Source: Ectothiorhodospiraceae bacterium 2226
GTDB taxonomy: Bacteria > Pseudomonadota > Gammaproteobacteria > GCA-013348725
NCBI GenBank assembly: GCA_013348725.1
Contig: CP054689.1
Location: 2,042,501-2,106,500, forward strand
Direction of reading: 5' to 3'
Length of the DNA stretch: 64,000 bases
Under the pieces are notes generated by a model. The model had not been told where the DNA came from, did no database searches, and saw only the letters and a program-made list of their open reading frames with translations. The translations under genes and the position numbers were made by a program. Shown one piece after another: positions 33,680-43,733 of this stretch (the stretch's first letter is position 1; each line of letters opens with the position of its first letter).

Positions 33680-33877
33680 ATGGCGACCAACGGCACGCTG
33701 AAGGTGACCCTGGTGCGTAGCATGGCCGGCCGGCTGGCGGCGCATCGCGCCTGCGTGCGCGGGCTGGGCCTGCGCCGTATGCACCACACCGTCGAGGTAC
33801 AGGACACCCCCGAGAACCGCGGCATGATCAATCGCGTCGCGTATATGCTGAAGGTGGAGGACAACAATGCGTCTTAA
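33680..33877 (+). CDS. rpmD: 50S ribosomal protein L30
   Basis: 65 aa, slightly longer than E. coli L30 (59). Ferredoxin-like small protein; [20 protein letters not shown] and [20 protein letters not shown] are the family core. Its last 11 bases overlap rplO, indicating translational coupling. Confidence 0.96.
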   Translation: MATNGTLKVTLVRSMAGRLAAHRACVRGLGLRRMHHTVEVQDTPENRGMINRVAYMLKVEDNNAS

Positions 33878-34301
33878 CACCCTGAAGCCCGCACCAGGCG
33901 CCAAGCAGGCCCCGAAGCGGGTCGGGCGCGGGATCGGCTCCGGCCTCGGTAAGACCGGTGGTCGCGGCCACAAGGGCCAGAAGTCGCGTTCGGGCGGTTT
34001 CCACAAGGTCGGCTTCGAAGGCGGCCAGATGCCGCTGCAGCGCCGACTGCCGAAGATCGGGTTCCGTTCGCGGACGGCGCGCGACGTCGCCGAGGTCCGG
34101 TTGCACGAGCTGGAGAAGGTGGCGGAAGGTCAGATCGATCTGCTGGCGCTGAAGGCGGCCAACGTGATCACCGGCAACATCAAGCGCGCGAAGATCATTG
34201 CTTCGGGCGAGATCACGCGAGCGGTGACCGTGCGCGGGCTGGGCGTCACCAAGGGTGCGCGCGCGGCGATCGAAGCGGCCGGCGGAAAGATCGAGGACTA
34301 A
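33867..34301 (+). CDS. rplO: 50S ribosomal protein L15
   Basis: 144 aa, late-assembling protein with a long Gly/Arg/Lys-rich N-terminal extension ([20 protein letters not shown]). Overlaps rpmD by 11 bp. secY begins at the next base after its stop. Confidence 0.97.
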   Translation: MRLNTLKPAPGAKQAPKRVGRGIGSGLGKTGGRGHKGQKSRSGGFHKVGFEGGQMPLQRRLPKIGFRSRTARDVAEVRLHELEKVAEGQIDLLALKAANVITGNIKRAKIIASGEITRAVTVRGLGVTKGARAAIEAAGGKIED

Positions 34302-35642
34302 GTGGCAACACCTAGATCGGCCATCGCCGGCGCCATGGGCGCCGGCAAGCTGACCGAGCTCAAGCAGCGCCTGTTGTTTGTGCTGGGTGCCATTCTGGTG
34401 TTCCGCATCGGTGCGCATGTGCCGGTCCCGGGCATCGATCCGCAGCAGCTCGCGTTCCTGTTCGAGCAGCAGCGCGGCACCATCCTGGACATGTTCAACA
34501 TGTTCTCGGGCGGCGCGCTGGAGCGGCTGTCGATCTTCGCCATCGGCATCATGCCGTACATCTCGGCGGCGATTATCATGCAGCTGCTCACCAAGGTGCA
34601 TCCGCGCCTCGAGCAGCTCAGTAAGGAAGGCGCCGCAGGGCGACGCAAGATCACACAGCTGACGCGCTACGGCACGTTGGTGTTGGCGACCTTTCAGGCG
34701 CTGGGTGTGTCGATCGCGCTGCAGCAGCAGCCTGGACTGGTGACGGTGCCGGGGATGTGGTTCAACTTCACCACGGTCGTAACCCTGGTGACGGGCACCA
34801 TGTTCCTGATGTGGTTGGGCGAGCAGGTGACCGAGCGCGGTATCGGCAACGGTATCTCGATCATCATCTTTGCGGGCATCGTGGCGGGGCTTCCCTCGGC
34901 CATCGGTGGCACCCTGGAGCTCGGCCGCACCGGCGAACTCGGGCCGGCGTTCATTCTGCTGCTGTTCATCATGGCACTTGCCGTCACGGGCTTCGTGGTG
35001 TTCATGGAGCGCGGGCAGCGGCGCATCACGGTGAACTACGCCAAGCGCCAGCAAGGACGCAAGATGTACGCGGCGCAGAGCAGCCATTTGCCGCTCAAGG
35101 TGAACATGGCCGGCGTGATTCCGCCGATCTTCGCCTCGAGTATCATCCTGTTCCCGGCGACGCTGGGCGGATGGTTCGGCACCGGCGAGGGCATGGGCTG
35201 GCTGCAGGATCTGTCGGCGACGCTGTCGCCCGGGCAGCCGCTGTACGTGCTGTTGTACGCGGTGGCGATCATATTCTTCTGCTTCTTCTATACGGCGTTG
35301 ATGTTCAACCCGAAGGAGACGGCGGACAACTTGAAGCGGTCGGGCGCGTTCATCCCCGGTATCCGTCCGGGGCAGCAGACGGCTAGCTACATCGACACCA
35401 TACTGACGCGGCTCACGCTCGTCGGCGCGCTGTACATCACGGCGGTGGCGCTGTTGCCCGAGTTCTTGATCGTCTACTGGAACGTACCGTTCTATTTCGG
35501 TGGCACTTCGTTGCTGATCATCGTGATCGTGACGATGGATTTCATGGCCCAGGTGCAGGCGCATTTGATGTCGCACCAGTACGAGGGCCTGCTCAAGAAG
35601 GCCAACCTCAAGGGGCAGGGCCCCTCGGGCTTCATGCGGTAG
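34302..35642 (+). CDS. secY: preprotein translocase subunit SecY
   Basis: 446 aa, ten hydrophobic segments, the protein-conducting channel. The plug region and the signature [35 protein letters not shown] and the cytoplasmic loop [20 protein letters not shown] are seen. GTG start directly adjoining the rplO stop, so it depends on coupled translation. The C-terminal [14 protein letters not shown] is conserved. Partner of the secE product encoded at 8798. Confidence 0.97.
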   Translation: MATPRSAIAGAMGAGKLTELKQRLLFVLGAILVFRIGAHVPVPGIDPQQLAFLFEQQRGTILDMFNMFSGGALERLSIFAIGIMPYISAAIIMQLLTKVHPRLEQLSKEGAAGRRKITQLTRYGTLVLATFQALGVSIALQQQPGLVTVPGMWFNFTTVVTLVTGTMFLMWLGEQVTERGIGNGISIIIFAGIVAGLPSAIGGTLELGRTGELGPAFILLLFIMALAVTGFVVFMERGQRRITVNYAKRQQGRKMYAAQSSHLPLKVNMAGVIPPIFASSIILFPATLGGWFGTGEGMGWLQDLSATLSPGQPLYVLLYAVAIIFFCFFYTALMFNPKETADNLKRSGAFIPGIRPGQQTASYIDTILTRLTLVGALYITAVALLPEFLIVYWNVPFYFGGTSLLIIVIVTMDFMAQVQAHLMSHQYEGLLKKANLKGQGPSGFMR

Positions 35643-35683
35643 CCGCTGCGCGCCGCTGATTGTGAACAACGGAGACTGGAAGA

Positions 35684-35797
35684 ATGAAGGTTCGCGCGTC
35701 GGTGAAGCGGCTGTGCCGCAACTGCAAGGTGATCCGCCGCCACGGCGTCGTGCGGGTGATTTGCAAGGACGCCCGCCACAAGCAGCGCCAGGGTTGA
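35684..35797 (+). CDS. rpmJ: 50S ribosomal protein L36 (zinc-binding form)
   Basis: 37 aa, [20 protein letters not shown] and so on. The zinc ligands Cys11, Cys14, Cys27 and His32 are all present, so this is the primary C+ form and not the zinc-independent paralog induced by zinc starvation. Preceded by GGAGACTGGAAG. Placed between secY and rpsM, as in most gammaproteobacteria. Confidence 0.96.
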   Translation: MKVRASVKRLCRNCKVIRRHGVVRVICKDARHKQRQG

Positions 35798-35818
35798 CCG
35801 GGCGCCGCGTCGCGGCTC

Positions 35819-35847
35819 TTGCAAGGTAGCCCTGCGAGCGATAGAAT
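35819..35847 (+). promoter_or_regulatory. sigma-70 promoter of the alpha operon
   Basis: TTGCAA (35819-35824), 17 bp, TAGAAT (35842-35847). The -10 lies between perfect 9-bp inverted arms GCCCTGCGA (35829-35837) and TCGCAGGGC (35857-35865). It is 60 bp before rpsM, which it would transcribe with rpsK, rpsD, rpoA and rplQ. Confidence 0.65.
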
Positions 35848-35906
35848 TGGCTGTTTTCGCAGGGCATGGCGGCTCAGGCCGCGGGTTTTGTTGAGGGAGT
35901 GCCTAG

Positions 35907-36263
35907 ATGGCCCGTATTGCAGGCATAAACATTCCGGTGCAGAAGCACACGGTGATCGCGCTGACCTCGATCTACGGGATCGGGCGCACCCGCGCGCAGG
36001 AAATCTGCACCGCCGCGGGCGTGCAGCCCGACGCCAAGGTCAAGAATCTGACCGAGGCGGAGGTCGAATCCCTGCGCAGCGAGGTGGCCAAGTTCCAGAT
36101 CGAAGGCGATCTGCGGCGCGAGGTTGCCATGAATATCAAGCGTTTGATGGACCTGGGCTGCTACCGCGGCTTGCGTCATCGGCGCGGTCTGCCCGTGCGC
36201 GGTCAGCGCACGCGCACCAACGCCCGCACCCGTAAGGGACCGCGGCGCGCCATCCGTAAGTAA
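35907..36263 (+). CDS. rpsM: 30S ribosomal protein S13
   Basis: 118 aa. Located at the top of the 30S head, its C-terminal tail ([19 protein letters not shown]) reaches the P-site t[22 protein letters not shown] is the typical start. In relatives S4 represses the operon at a pseudoknot overlapping this start; not demonstrated here. Confidence 0.97.
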   Translation: MARIAGINIPVQKHTVIALTSIYGIGRTRAQEICTAAGVQPDAKVKNLTEAEVESLRSEVAKFQIEGDLRREVAMNIKRLMDLGCYRGLRHRRGLPVRGQRTRTNARTRKGPRRAIRK

Positions 36264-36278
36264 CCGAGCGGGTTCAGC

Positions 36279-36668
36279 ATGGCTAAGGCAGCAACTCGGA
36301 CGCGCAAGCGCGTCAAAAAGAACGTGGTTGACGGCGTCGCGCACGTACACGCGAGCTTCAACAACACGATCATCACCATCACCGATCGGCAGGGCAACAC
36401 GCTGTGCTGGGCGACCTCCGGCGGCTCCGGCTTCCGCGGATCGCGCAAGAGCACCCCGTTCGCGGCCCAGGTCGCCGCCGAGAAGGCGGGTAGCGTGGCG
36501 CAGGAATACGGCGTGAAGAACGTCGAGGTGCTCATCAAGGGTCCCGGCCCTGGGCGCGAATCTGCGGTGCGCGCACTGAATAACCTCGGTTTCAAGATCA
36601 CCAACATCACCGACGTGACGCCGATCCCCCATAACGGGTGCAGGCCGCCCAAGAAGCGTCGCGTTTAG
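36279..36668 (+). CDS. rpsK: 30S ribosomal protein S11
   Basis: 129 aa platform protein near the mRNA exit and E site. Core [20 protein letters not shown] and C-terminus [18 protein letters not shown] are characteristic. 15 bp after rpsM. Confidence 0.98.
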   Translation: MAKAATRTRKRVKKNVVDGVAHVHASFNNTIITITDRQGNTLCWATSGGSGFRGSRKSTPFAAQVAAEKAGSVAQEYGVKNVEVLIKGPGPGRESAVRALNNLGFKITNITDVTPIPHNGCRPPKKRRV

Positions 36669-36683
36669 GCCAGGAGGCTCGCT

Positions 36684-37310
36684 TTGGCTAAGTACATCGG
36701 TTCCAAGTGCCGCCTTTGCCGTCGGGAGGGCGAGAAGCTCTTCCTGAAGGGCGAAAAGTGCTATAGCAGCAAGTGCCCGGTCGAGGTGCGGCCGTTCCCG
36801 CCTGGCCAACACGGCCAGCGGCGCACGCGCCTGTCCGACTACGCGACGCAGTTGCGCGAGAAGCAGAAGCTGCGCCGCATCTATGGCGTGCTGGAGAAGC
36901 AGTTCCGTAGCTACTACGAGAATGCCGACCGCCTGCGTGGCTCGACGGGTGAGAACCTGCTGCAGCTGCTCGAGTCCCGGCTCGACAACGTCGTGTACCG
37001 TATGGGCTTCGCCGCTTCGCGTTCCGAGGCGCGCCAGCTGGTGCGCCACAACGGCATCACCGTCAACGGCCGGAAAATGAACATTCCGTCGTATCAGGTG
37101 AAGCCGGGCGATACCCTGGCGATGACCGAGAAGGCCGGTAACCAGCTGCGCATCAAGGCGGCGCTGGATCTCGCGCAGCAGCGCGGTACTGTGGCCTGGA
37201 TCGACGTCGACGCGGACAAGAAGACCGGTGTCTACAAGACCCGTCCGGAGCGCAGCGAACTCCCGGCCGAGATCAACGAGCACCTGGTCGTCGAGTTGTA
37301 CTCGAAGTAA
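36684..37310 (+). CDS. rpsD: 30S ribosomal protein S4, cysteine-containing form
   Basis: 208 aa, TTG start 16 bp after rpsK with GGAGG upstream. It binds the 5' domain of 16S rRNA and is an assembly initiator and mRNA-channel protein. The N-terminus has C9-x2-C12-x13-C26-x4-C31, the zinc-binding pattern of Thermus-type S4; E. coli S4 lacks these ligands. An S4 RNA-binding domain follows ([20 protein letters not shown]). In E. coli S4 is also the alpha-operon repressor. Confidence 0.97.
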   Translation: MAKYIGSKCRLCRREGEKLFLKGEKCYSSKCPVEVRPFPPGQHGQRRTRLSDYATQLREKQKLRRIYGVLEKQFRSYYENADRLRGSTGENLLQLLESRLDNVVYRMGFAASRSEARQLVRHNGITVNGRKMNIPSYQVKPGDTLAMTEKAGNQLRIKAALDLAQQRGTVAWIDVDADKKTGVYKTRPERSELPAEINEHLVVELYSK

Positions 37311-37373
37311 CCGGCGCCGCCACCAGGCTGTGCTGGCGCAGCGCGCGTCTAGGGATCAGATAGAGGGTTTTAC

Positions 37374-38375
37374 ATGCAGGGCTCAGTTTCCGACTTTTTG
37401 AAGCCGCGGCTCGTGGGCGTGCAACGCCTGAGCGAAACCCATGCACGCGTGACGCTCGAGCCGCTCGAGCGGGGATTCGGGCACACGCTGGGTAACGCGC
37501 TGCGCCGTATCCTGCTCTCTTCTATGTCCGGTGCCGCCGTGGTCGAGGCGGAGATCGAAGGCGTGCTGCACGAGTACACCGCGATGGAGGGTGTGCAGGA
37601 GGACGTGCTCGAGGTTCTGCTGAATCTCAAGGGCATCGCGATCCGTATGCACAACCGCGACGAGGCGGTGTTGCGGCTGTCCAAGAAGGGCCTCGGCCCG
37701 GTGACGGCCGGTGACATCACGCTGGACCATGATGTCGAGGTGGTGAACCCTGAGCACGTGATCGCTCACCTGACCAAGTCCGGCGAGCTGAAGATGTCCC
37801 TCAAGGTGACGCGCGGCCTAGGCTACGAGCCTGCCAGCCAGCGCATCAGTGAAGAGGAGAATACATCGATCGGCCGCCTGCAGCTCGACGCGAGCTTCAG
37901 CCCGGTGCGTCGCGTGGCCTACATTGTCGAGAGCGCGCGTGTCGAACAGCGCACCGACCTGGACAAGCTGATCATCGACCTGGAGACCAACGGCACGATC
38001 GATCCGGAGCAGGCCATCCGCCGCGCCGCGACGATTTTGCAGGATCAGCTCAGTGCGTTTGTCGACCTGCAGGGCAAGCAGGAGGCCAAGCCGGCCACCA
38101 GCGAACCCGCCGTGGATCCGGTGCTGACCCGTCCGGTCGACGATCTTGAGCTGACGGTGCGTTCGGCGAACTGTCTGAAGGCCGAGCACATTTTTTATAT
38201 CGGTGATCTGGTGCAGCGTACCGAGGTCGAGTTGCTGAAGACGCCGAACCTGGGCAAGAAGTCGTTGACCGAGATCAAGGACGTGCTGGCCTCGCGCGGG
38301 CTGTCGCTGGGCATGCGCCTGGAGAACTGGCCGCCGCCGAATCTGGACGTCGATAACGAACAGGCCTCCGCCTGA
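37374..38375 (+). CDS. rpoA: RNA polymerase alpha subunit
   Basis: 333 aa. The N-terminal dimerisation domain ([20 protein letters not shown]) assembles beta and beta'. After a linker (about 232-250), the C-terminal domain ([20 protein letters not shown]) carries the conserved Arg that contacts UP elements and activators. Lies between rpsD and rplQ as usual. Confidence 0.98.
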   Translation: MQGSVSDFLKPRLVGVQRLSETHARVTLEPLERGFGHTLGNALRRILLSSMSGAAVVEAEIEGVLHEYTAMEGVQEDVLEVLLNLKGIAIRMHNRDEAVLRLSKKGLGPVTAGDITLDHDVEVVNPEHVIAHLTKSGELKMSLKVTRGLGYEPASQRISEEENTSIGRLQLDASFSPVRRVAYIVESARVEQRTDLDKLIIDLETNGTIDPEQAIRRAATILQDQLSAFVDLQGKQEAKPATSEPAVDPVLTRPVDDLELTVRSANCLKAEHIFYIGDLVQRTEVELLKTPNLGKKSLTEIKDVLASRGLSLGMRLENWPPPNLDVDNEQASA

Positions 38376-38410
38376 GCGGACGCCTCGCGAGAACCTGAGG
38401 ACGTATCATC

Positions 38411-38809
38411 ATGCGCCATCGTAACGCCGGCCGTCAGTTGAGTCGGAACAGCAGCCACCGCAAGGCCATGTTCAAGAACATGACGGCATCGCTGTTCCAT
38501 CATGAAGTGATTCGCACCACGCTGCCCAAGGCCAAGGAACTGCGTCGCGTCGCCGAGCCGCTGATCACCCTGGCGAAGGATGACAGCGTGTCGCACCGGC
38601 GCCTGGCGTTCGACCGGCTGCGCGATCGCGCCGTGGTGACCAAGCTGTTCAATGAGCTCGGCCCGCGCTACCAGGCCCGTCCCGGCGGGTATCTGCGCAT
38701 CCTCAAGTGCGGGTTCCGTCCTGGGGACAACGCCCCCATGGCACTGGTCGAACTCGTCGACCGCCCGTTGGCCGAAGAGGGCGCGAGCGAGGAGGCGGCC
38801 GCCGAATAG
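38411..38809 (+). CDS. rplQ: 50S ribosomal protein L17
   Basis: 132 aa, N-terminus [20 protein letters not shown]. It sits on the outer surface near the tunnel exit. The last ~10 residues are Glu/Ala-rich and variable. Last gene of the alpha operon and of the conserved ribosomal block; an intrinsic terminator follows. Confidence 0.97.
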   Translation: MRHRNAGRQLSRNSSHRKAMFKNMTASLFHHEVIRTTLPKAKELRRVAEPLITLAKDDSVSHRRLAFDRLRDRAVVTKLFNELGPRYQARPGGYLRILKCGFRPGDNAPMALVELVDRPLAEEGASEEAAAE

Positions 38810-38835
38810 GCAGCCGCAGCTCCCAGGCAGATCGA

Positions 38836-38865
38836 GAAACCGGGCCTCGCGCCCGGTTTTCTTTT
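38836..38865 (+). terminator. alpha operon intrinsic terminator
   Basis: AAACCGGGC, loop CTCGC, GCCCGGTTTTCTTTT gives a 9-bp stem followed by a T-rich run, 27 bp after the rplQ stop. It separates the housekeeping block from the RHS locus. Confidence 0.9.
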
Positions 38866-39342
38866 GGCCGCGTGTTGCGAAGCGGCTCCGTCGTTTTGAC
38901 GCATGCAGCGGAGTTGTTCGCTTGTATGTTGACACCGCGCGAGTATTAGGCGTAGCGTTCGCCCACGCGCTGCATGCCAGCGCGACAGGCCTCATGTGGT
39001 ACTCCTAACAACAGAACAAGAGGGAGTTCTGCCATGCTCCGTAGCACGACGCGGGCCGCACTCGGTGCGGCACTCGCCTTTTGTTGTGCGCTTCCTGTAG
39101 CTGCCAGCAACCCAATCCCGGATTTCTACCGGGAGCCCGGCTTGTATCCTAACCGGGACTTCGTTAACCAGCATTTTCACGAGCACATTGACCCCTTCAC
39201 CGGGGCGCTGCAATTCCACTACGTCGATGTGCATTTGCCGGGCAACGGCGGGTTCGATCGTGCTGCGGTCGTACAACAGCGCGAGCGTGGATGAGAATAA
39301 TCCGCAGTCTTCTCGTACGCAGGGAGGGCTGGCGGGTTACGG

Positions 39343-40554
39343 GTGGACGGTCGCGCATCAAATCAGGACTTCTGCGTAAACCAGGACCACGGCAAGACCA
39401 CGGACAACCCGGTCTTGGAGCTTCCAGATGGAAGTCGCCAACTTCTGACCTACACCGGTGCCACTACGCCACTGATGGTTTCCGCGCAGCGCTGGCGTGT
39501 GGACTGCCTGCCCAACAGTGGTGGCGTCATTGCCTATTCGCCCGATGGAATGCGCTACGAGATGACGCAACTCGTCAACCTAGGGGAAACCACCTTCGTT
39601 CCAGCTTGGTATACACGGAAGATCACTGATCCCAACGGCAACACCGCCACGGTCAATTACCTCTCGAACTCCAGTCCACAAATCCAGAGTGTCACGACTA
39701 GTGACGGCCGGTCCATCAGCTTCACCTACGCGGATAGCGGGCTGACGACGCGCCGCATCACCCGGATCAGCGCCAGTGGCGGGCAGGTGTATGAGTATAG
39801 CTACACGGCCCTAAGCGGTGTTACCGGCGTATTCTTGCTTACCGGCGTGAGGCGCCCAGATGGCACCAGTTGGGGGTACGCCTACAACACAGCGCTGTAC
39901 ACGACGGTTCCGGGGAAGTTCTCAATCAGCCGAGTGACCTATCCGCAGGGCGGCTCCATTAGTTACGAGTATGCTCACGTGTTCTTTGATCCGGCCAATT
40001 CCGCCTCGCGGACAGCGGCCGTCAGTCGCAAGGTTGCAAGCACCGGCGGTACGTGGACCTTCCAGTACGCGCCCGGCACCAACGGCGCGCTGGATACGAC
40101 CACGGTGAATACCCCAGCCGGCCAGATTGTCTACCGGCATGTAGGTCCCCATGCCGTGAGCTACGGTTCGACTTGGATGGTCGGCCTGCTGATGTCGAAG
40201 CAGTACGCAAACCTCCAAACGGAAACGTATAGGTGGGCGAAGCAGCGACTTTCGTCTGAAACGTACTCGCGCCCGGGAGTCTTTTGGTCCAAGACAGACC
40301 CGAACGAGACAAATGCGCCTTTGCTTGCGGAAAAGGTGATTGGCCGTAATGGCGCGACGTACCGAACGACCTATAGCGATTTCGACGCCTACGGAAATCC
40401 TCGCACGATTTCTGAAGCGGGTCCGATGGGGGGAGCCGGACCACAAGCCGGACGTACTATGTCAACACGAGTCTCTGGATCGTCAAGCGTGTCCAGAACG
40501 AGACCGACGCCGGTGGCAGCACCACACGCACTTTCGACACGCGCGGCAACCTGA
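39343..40554 (+). CDS. middle open segment of the broken RHS gene
   Basis: 403-codon open piece of the pseudogene at 39034-42404, listed because a gene caller would report it alone. The genuine RHS part begins near DFCVNQDHG (about 39370) with ELPDGSRQLL and the spaced PDGMRYEMTQLVN, ITDPNGNTATVNYLS and VTYPQGGSISYEYAH motifs. It stops being homologous after SEAGPMGG at the G6 tract; the remaining 40 codons are out-of-frame translation. No Shine-Dalgarno precedes the GTG at 39343, so it is unlikely to be expressed on its own. Confidence 0.45.
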   Translation: MDGRASNQDFCVNQDHGKTTDNPVLELPDGSRQLLTYTGATTPLMVSAQRWRVDCLPNSGGVIAYSPDGMRYEMTQLVNLGETTFVPAWYTRKITDPNGNTATVNYLSNSSPQIQSVTTSDGRSISFTYADSGLTTRRITRISASGGQVYEYSYTALSGVTGVFLLTGVRRPDGTSWGYAYNTALYTTVPGKFSISRVTYPQGGSISYEYAHVFFDPANSASRTAAVSRKVASTGGTWTFQYAPGTNGALDTTTVNTPAGQIVYRHVGPHAVSYGSTWMVGLLMSKQYANLQTETYRWAKQRLSSETYSRPGVFWSKTDPNETNAPLLAEKVIGRNGATYRTTYSDFDAYGNPRTISEAGPMGGAGPQAGRTMSTRVSGSSSVSRTRPTPVAAPHALSTRAAT

Positions 40555-40778
40555 CCTCGATAACGCGTGACGGTGTCCGTACAAGTTACACCTACGATGC
40601 GCAGGGAAACGTCGCTTCCGCGACCTTCCCACGCGGGCTGGTTCACACGTACAGCAACTACAGACGCGGTATTCCGCAGTACGAAGCGCAGCCGGCCGGA
40701 ATCATAGTCAGCCGGCTCGTCAGCGATGCGGGAAACGTCAGATCTGAAACCAACGGCGAGGGTCGTACCACAAGCTTC

Positions 40779-42404
40779 GTGTACGACGGCCTAAACCGCA
40801 TCGTGCAGGTCAATTATCCCAGCGGTAACCCCGTCACCGCATCCTACGGTGCCGCGAGCCGGACAGTAACCCGCGGGGCACTCACGGAAACCACGGCCTA
40901 TGACGGGCTCGGTCGAACCACAAGCGTCACGCTGGGCGGCATCGCTCGCACTTATTCGCATGACGCGTTAGGGAGGCGGACCTTCGAGTCGAATCCTGGT
41001 GCGACGATCGGTATCAGCTACCAGTATGATTTGCTCGACCGGACTACGCGTATCACCTACCCGGACTCGACCTTCAAGGCTTACACGTATGGCGCGGGGA
41101 CCGTCGCAGAGCGCAACGAGCGCGGGCATACCACCACCTACGCTTTTCGAGCATACGGCGATCCAGATACACAGTTCGTTGTGCGTGTGACCACGCCGGA
41201 CACGGCGGCCAGTCTCAATCTAACGCGAAATGTTCGCGACTTGGTTACGTCCGTGTCGCAAGGCGGTACCTCGCGCAGTTTCGGGTATAACGCTAACTAC
41301 TATCTTACCTCCGAGACACATCCCGAGACGGGTGCGACAACCTACGGCCGCGACGCCGCGGGGAACATGACTTCTCGCAGCGTGGGTGCGTCGGGCACCA
41401 CGACCTACAGCTACGACGGGCAGAATCGGCTCACGTCGGTTACATACCCCGGTGCCACGCCTTCGGTGACCTACGCCTACAGCCGTACTCACAAGCTGCG
41501 TACGATCACCTCGTCTGCCGCGACACGCACCTACGGCTACGACCCGAACGACAACCTGATTAGCGAGTCGCTGTCGGTCGACGGTCTCGTCCTCACGGCA
41601 GGGTACACCTACAACGCCAACGACCAACTCAGTTCGATCACCTACCCCAGGTCTGGGCAAGTGGTGAGCTACGCGCCCAACGCCCTGGGGCGGCCGACCA
41701 TGGTGTCCGGCTACGTCAACAGCATCACCTACTGGCCATCCGGGCAAATCCGGCAGATCAACTACGCCAACGGCACCAGCTCCACCTACAACCAGAACAG
41801 CCGCTTGTGGCCAAGCTCCTTCAGCATCCATCGCGGGGCGCTTGCGACGCCTTACATCAACAGCACCTACACCTACGACGGGGCGGGGAACCTGACCTCG
41901 GTCAGCGACAGCGTCGACGCCAGCTACAACCGTACCCTTGGCTATGACGCGCTGAACCGTCTCACCGTGGCAAACGGCCCCTGGGGAACCGGCGGCATCG
42001 CCTACACCGGAACCGGCAACGTGACCAGCCAGGTGTTCGGCGCGTGGAGTCTGCAGTACAGCTACAACGCCCAGAATCGCTTGAGCGGGGTGTCGGGCGC
42101 CCGCTCGGCCACCTATGGCTACGACGCCTATGGCAACGTCATCAGCGGCGGCGGCAACACCTACACCTATGACGGGGTGCCCAACCTGCGCTGCGTCAAC
42201 TGCGGCAGCGCGACCAACCGCGTCGAGTACTTCTACGACGGCTTGTCGCAGCGGGTGATGGCGGTGCGCGGCAGCACCAAGACCTACGAGGTGCACAACG
42301 CCCAGGGGCTCACGCTGATCGAGTTCACGCCGAGCCAGCAGAACAAGCTCGTGGAGTACATCTACCTGGGCGGCAAGCGCATCGCCCAGCGCGTGTCCAA
42401 CTGA
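40779..42404 (+). CDS. YD-repeat segment of the broken RHS gene
   Basis: 541-codon open piece, the C-terminal part of the pseudogene at 39034-42404; the same frame is open and homologous back to 40431, so this ATG is only the first in-frame start, without a good Shine-Dalgarno. It consists of about ten YD repeats that in complete RHS proteins build a hollow beta-cocoon around a toxin. It ends [20 protein letters not shown] and a stop 11 bp before the separate RHS-core gene. Confidence 0.55.
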   Translation: MYDGLNRIVQVNYPSGNPVTASYGAASRTVTRGALTETTAYDGLGRTTSVTLGGIARTYSHDALGRRTFESNPGATIGISYQYDLLDRTTRITYPDSTFKAYTYGAGTVAERNERGHTTTYAFRAYGDPDTQFVVRVTTPDTAASLNLTRNVRDLVTSVSQGGTSRSFGYNANYYLTSETHPETGATTYGRDAAGNMTSRSVGASGTTTYSYDGQNRLTSVTYPGATPSVTYAYSRTHKLRTITSSAATRTYGYDPNDNLISESLSVDGLVLTAGYTYNANDQLSSITYPRSGQVVSYAPNALGRPTMVSGYVNSITYWPSGQIRQINYANGTSSTYNQNSRLWPSSFSIHRGALATPYINSTYTYDGAGNLTSVSDSVDASYNRTLGYDALNRLTVANGPWGTGGIAYTGTGNVTSQVFGAWSLQYSYNAQNRLSGVSGARSATYGYDAYGNVISGGGNTYTYDGVPNLRCVNCGSATNRVEYFYDGLSQRVMAVRGSTKTYEVHNAQGLTLIEFTPSQQNKLVEYIYLGGKRIAQRVSN

Positions 42405-42415
42405 GCGGGGGCGCT

Positions 42416-43387
42416 ATGAAGAACAAACACCAAAACAGCGTCCTGAGCGCGGCTCTCCTGCTCCTCCTGCTGACCTTGATGGTGCCCAACTGGGTGCTCG
42501 CCAACACCATCACCTACTTCCACAACGACATCGCGGGCACCCCGCTGGCGGCCACCGACGCCTCCGGGAATGTGGTGTGGAAGGAGAGCTACCGACCCTA
42601 CGGCGAGCGCATCGCCAAACAACCGGCCGCTACGGCGAGTAACGCCCTGTGGTTCGCCGGCAAGCCCCTGGAGGCGAGCACCGGCCTCAGCTACATGGGC
42701 GCGCGCTACTACGACCCGGTGCTGGGGCGCTTCATGGGTGTGGATCCCAAGGGCGTGGAACTGGGCAACGTCCACAGCTTCAACCGCTACGCCTACGCGA
42801 ACAACAACCCCTACAAGTTCGTCGACCCGGACGGCCACAGCCCCATCGACGTGGTGTTTCTTGTCTATGATCTGGGTAAGCTGGGTGTGGCGGTCTACAC
42901 CGGCCAGGGCATAGCCGAGGCGGCCGCCGACGTCGCCTTCAGCATCGTCGGCGTGGCGAGCCCGGTGCCGGGAACGGGCCAGGCGATCAAGGCGGCCCGG
43001 GCCGTTGAGCAGGGCGTGCAGGCTGCGCGGACGGTCAGCCACGGCGCTGGATCGACCGCAGTCGCTGGGGCAGGGAAGGGATCGGCTCAGGCCGCTGCTA
43101 CAGGTGGGTTCAGAAAGCCTAGCGGAAGGACGATTGATAAGCCTGATGTTATCGCTGTCGATACGAAAGGTAACGCACTTCCCCTAAGGCGGGGCGAGTA
43201 TCTCACTGGCTCAAAAGACGGACGTTGGATTCAGGTGCGCGACGCTGATGGCACTCCGACTGGCATGAGAATCGACGGGCCTCACAGCCCGAAGACACAT
43301 AATGATCCGCGGGCGCTTCAGCCACATGCACATCGTCCAGGCGTAAAGAATGAGGACGGAACGCCGTGGCTTCCGGTGAATCAATGA
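42416..43387 (+). CDS. RHS-core protein with signal peptide and variable C-terminal (toxin-like) domain
   Basis: 323 aa. Residues 1-29 are a signal peptide ([13 protein letters not shown] region, cut near VLA-N). Residues 30-140 are the RHS-associated core: [15 protein letters not shown], then [28 protein letters not shown] and VDPDGH. Residues 140-230 are Ala/Gly-rich and hydrophobic. The last ~90 residues (from [13 protein letters not shown]) differ in base composition and carry [20 protein letters not shown], rich in His and Pro, a pattern of polymorphic toxin tips; the exact toxin family is not identified. Normally the core is fused to the YD repeats; here it is a separate gene. The stop overlaps the next start (ATGA). 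Confidence 0.85.
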   Translation: MKNKHQNSVLSAALLLLLLTLMVPNWVLANTITYFHNDIAGTPLAATDASGNVVWKESYRPYGERIAKQPAATASNALWFAGKPLEASTGLSYMGARYYDPVLGRFMGVDPKGVELGNVHSFNRYAYANNNPYKFVDPDGHSPIDVVFLVYDLGKLGVAVYTGQGIAEAAADVAFSIVGVASPVPGTGQAIKAARAVEQGVQAARTVSHGAGSTAVAGAGKGSAQAAATGGFRKPSGRTIDKPDVIAVDTKGNALPLRRGEYLTGSKDGRWIQVRDADGTPTGMRIDGPHSPKTHNDPRALQPHAHRPGVKNEDGTPWLPVNQ

Positions 43388-43599
43388 CTTTTAGTTGGGG
43401 GGATGCCGTGAAGCTGAAAGCATCAGCGGCGCAGGCTAAGTACGGGCTCAGGAGAGGTAGTGTGTGCGGCTTTCGGTCCGTTGAAGACCCTGATCTCGCG
43501 GAGAAACTCCAGGTTCCGTTGCGGACCGTCCTGGTCCTGGTGGAAGGAGATGATGGGAGTGCAGTGGAGATTCCAGAAGGCGAGCTTGAGCTGCTGTGA
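43384..43599 (+). CDS. candidate immunity protein of the RHS toxin
   Basis: 71 aa, acidic C-terminal half ([20 protein letters not shown]), no signal peptide, probably a small beta-barrel. The ATG overlaps the stop of the RHS-core gene (ATGA), so translation is coupled, as is usual for toxin-immunity pairs. I do not recognise a family; the role rests on position, size and cytosolic nature. An upstream in-frame ATG at 43366 is less likely. AT-rich like the toxin tip. Confidence 0.7.
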   Translation: MTFSWGDAVKLKASAAQAKYGLRRGSVCGFRSVEDPDLAEKLQVPLRTVLVLVEGDDGSAVEIPEGELELL

Positions 43600-43601
43600 T
43601 T

Positions 43602-43733
43602 ATGCGAGTTAGCGTCGAAGGTAAAGCCGCAGGGTTCGGATTTGACGTGAGATGGCCCATTGGCGCGACGACGAACAACGAAACAAGAACGATATCCGCT
43701 AATGAGGGTGTGCTGAAGCATGTTGTTTGTTGA
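43602..43733 (+). CDS. 43-residue ORF behind the immunity gene
   Basis: The ATG lies 2 bp after the previous stop; the frame reads MRVSVEGKAAGFGFDVRWPI and ends VLKHVVC. It has no recognisable domain and may be the remnant of an older toxin/immunity tip or a chance ORF. The composition resembles the cassette and not the flanking genome. Confidence 0.35.
   Translation: MRVSVEGKAAGFGFDVRWPIGATTNNETRTISANEGVLKHVVC

Larger units (their letters stand above)
39034..42404 (+). pseudogene. RHS/YD-repeat secreted protein, frameshifted
   Basis: One ancestral gene of about 1,120 codons is visible in three frames. It starts with a signal peptide (MLRSTTRAALGAALAFCCAL, ending near VAAS) behind AAGAGGGAG. 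It continues to VHLPGNGGFD, switches frame at 39256-39262 to RSYNSASVDEN, again at 39350-39372 to DFCVNQDHGKTTDNPVLELP, and a third time at a run of six G (40428-40433), after which SRTTSRTYYVNTSLWIV runs on without interruption. The last frame contains about ten YD repeats (YDGLNRI, YDLLDRT, YDGQNRL, YDALNRL) and ends [12 protein letters not shown]. The product would have been a secreted YD-repeat shell. As read, it is a decayed gene; a sequencing artefact at the G run is possible, but three shifts argue for decay. Confidence 0.8.

Noticed and set aside
33828-35867. 679-codon antisense frame over rplO and secY
   Set aside because: Shadow of membrane-protein codons; Arg/His/Gln-rich with no recognisable motif.
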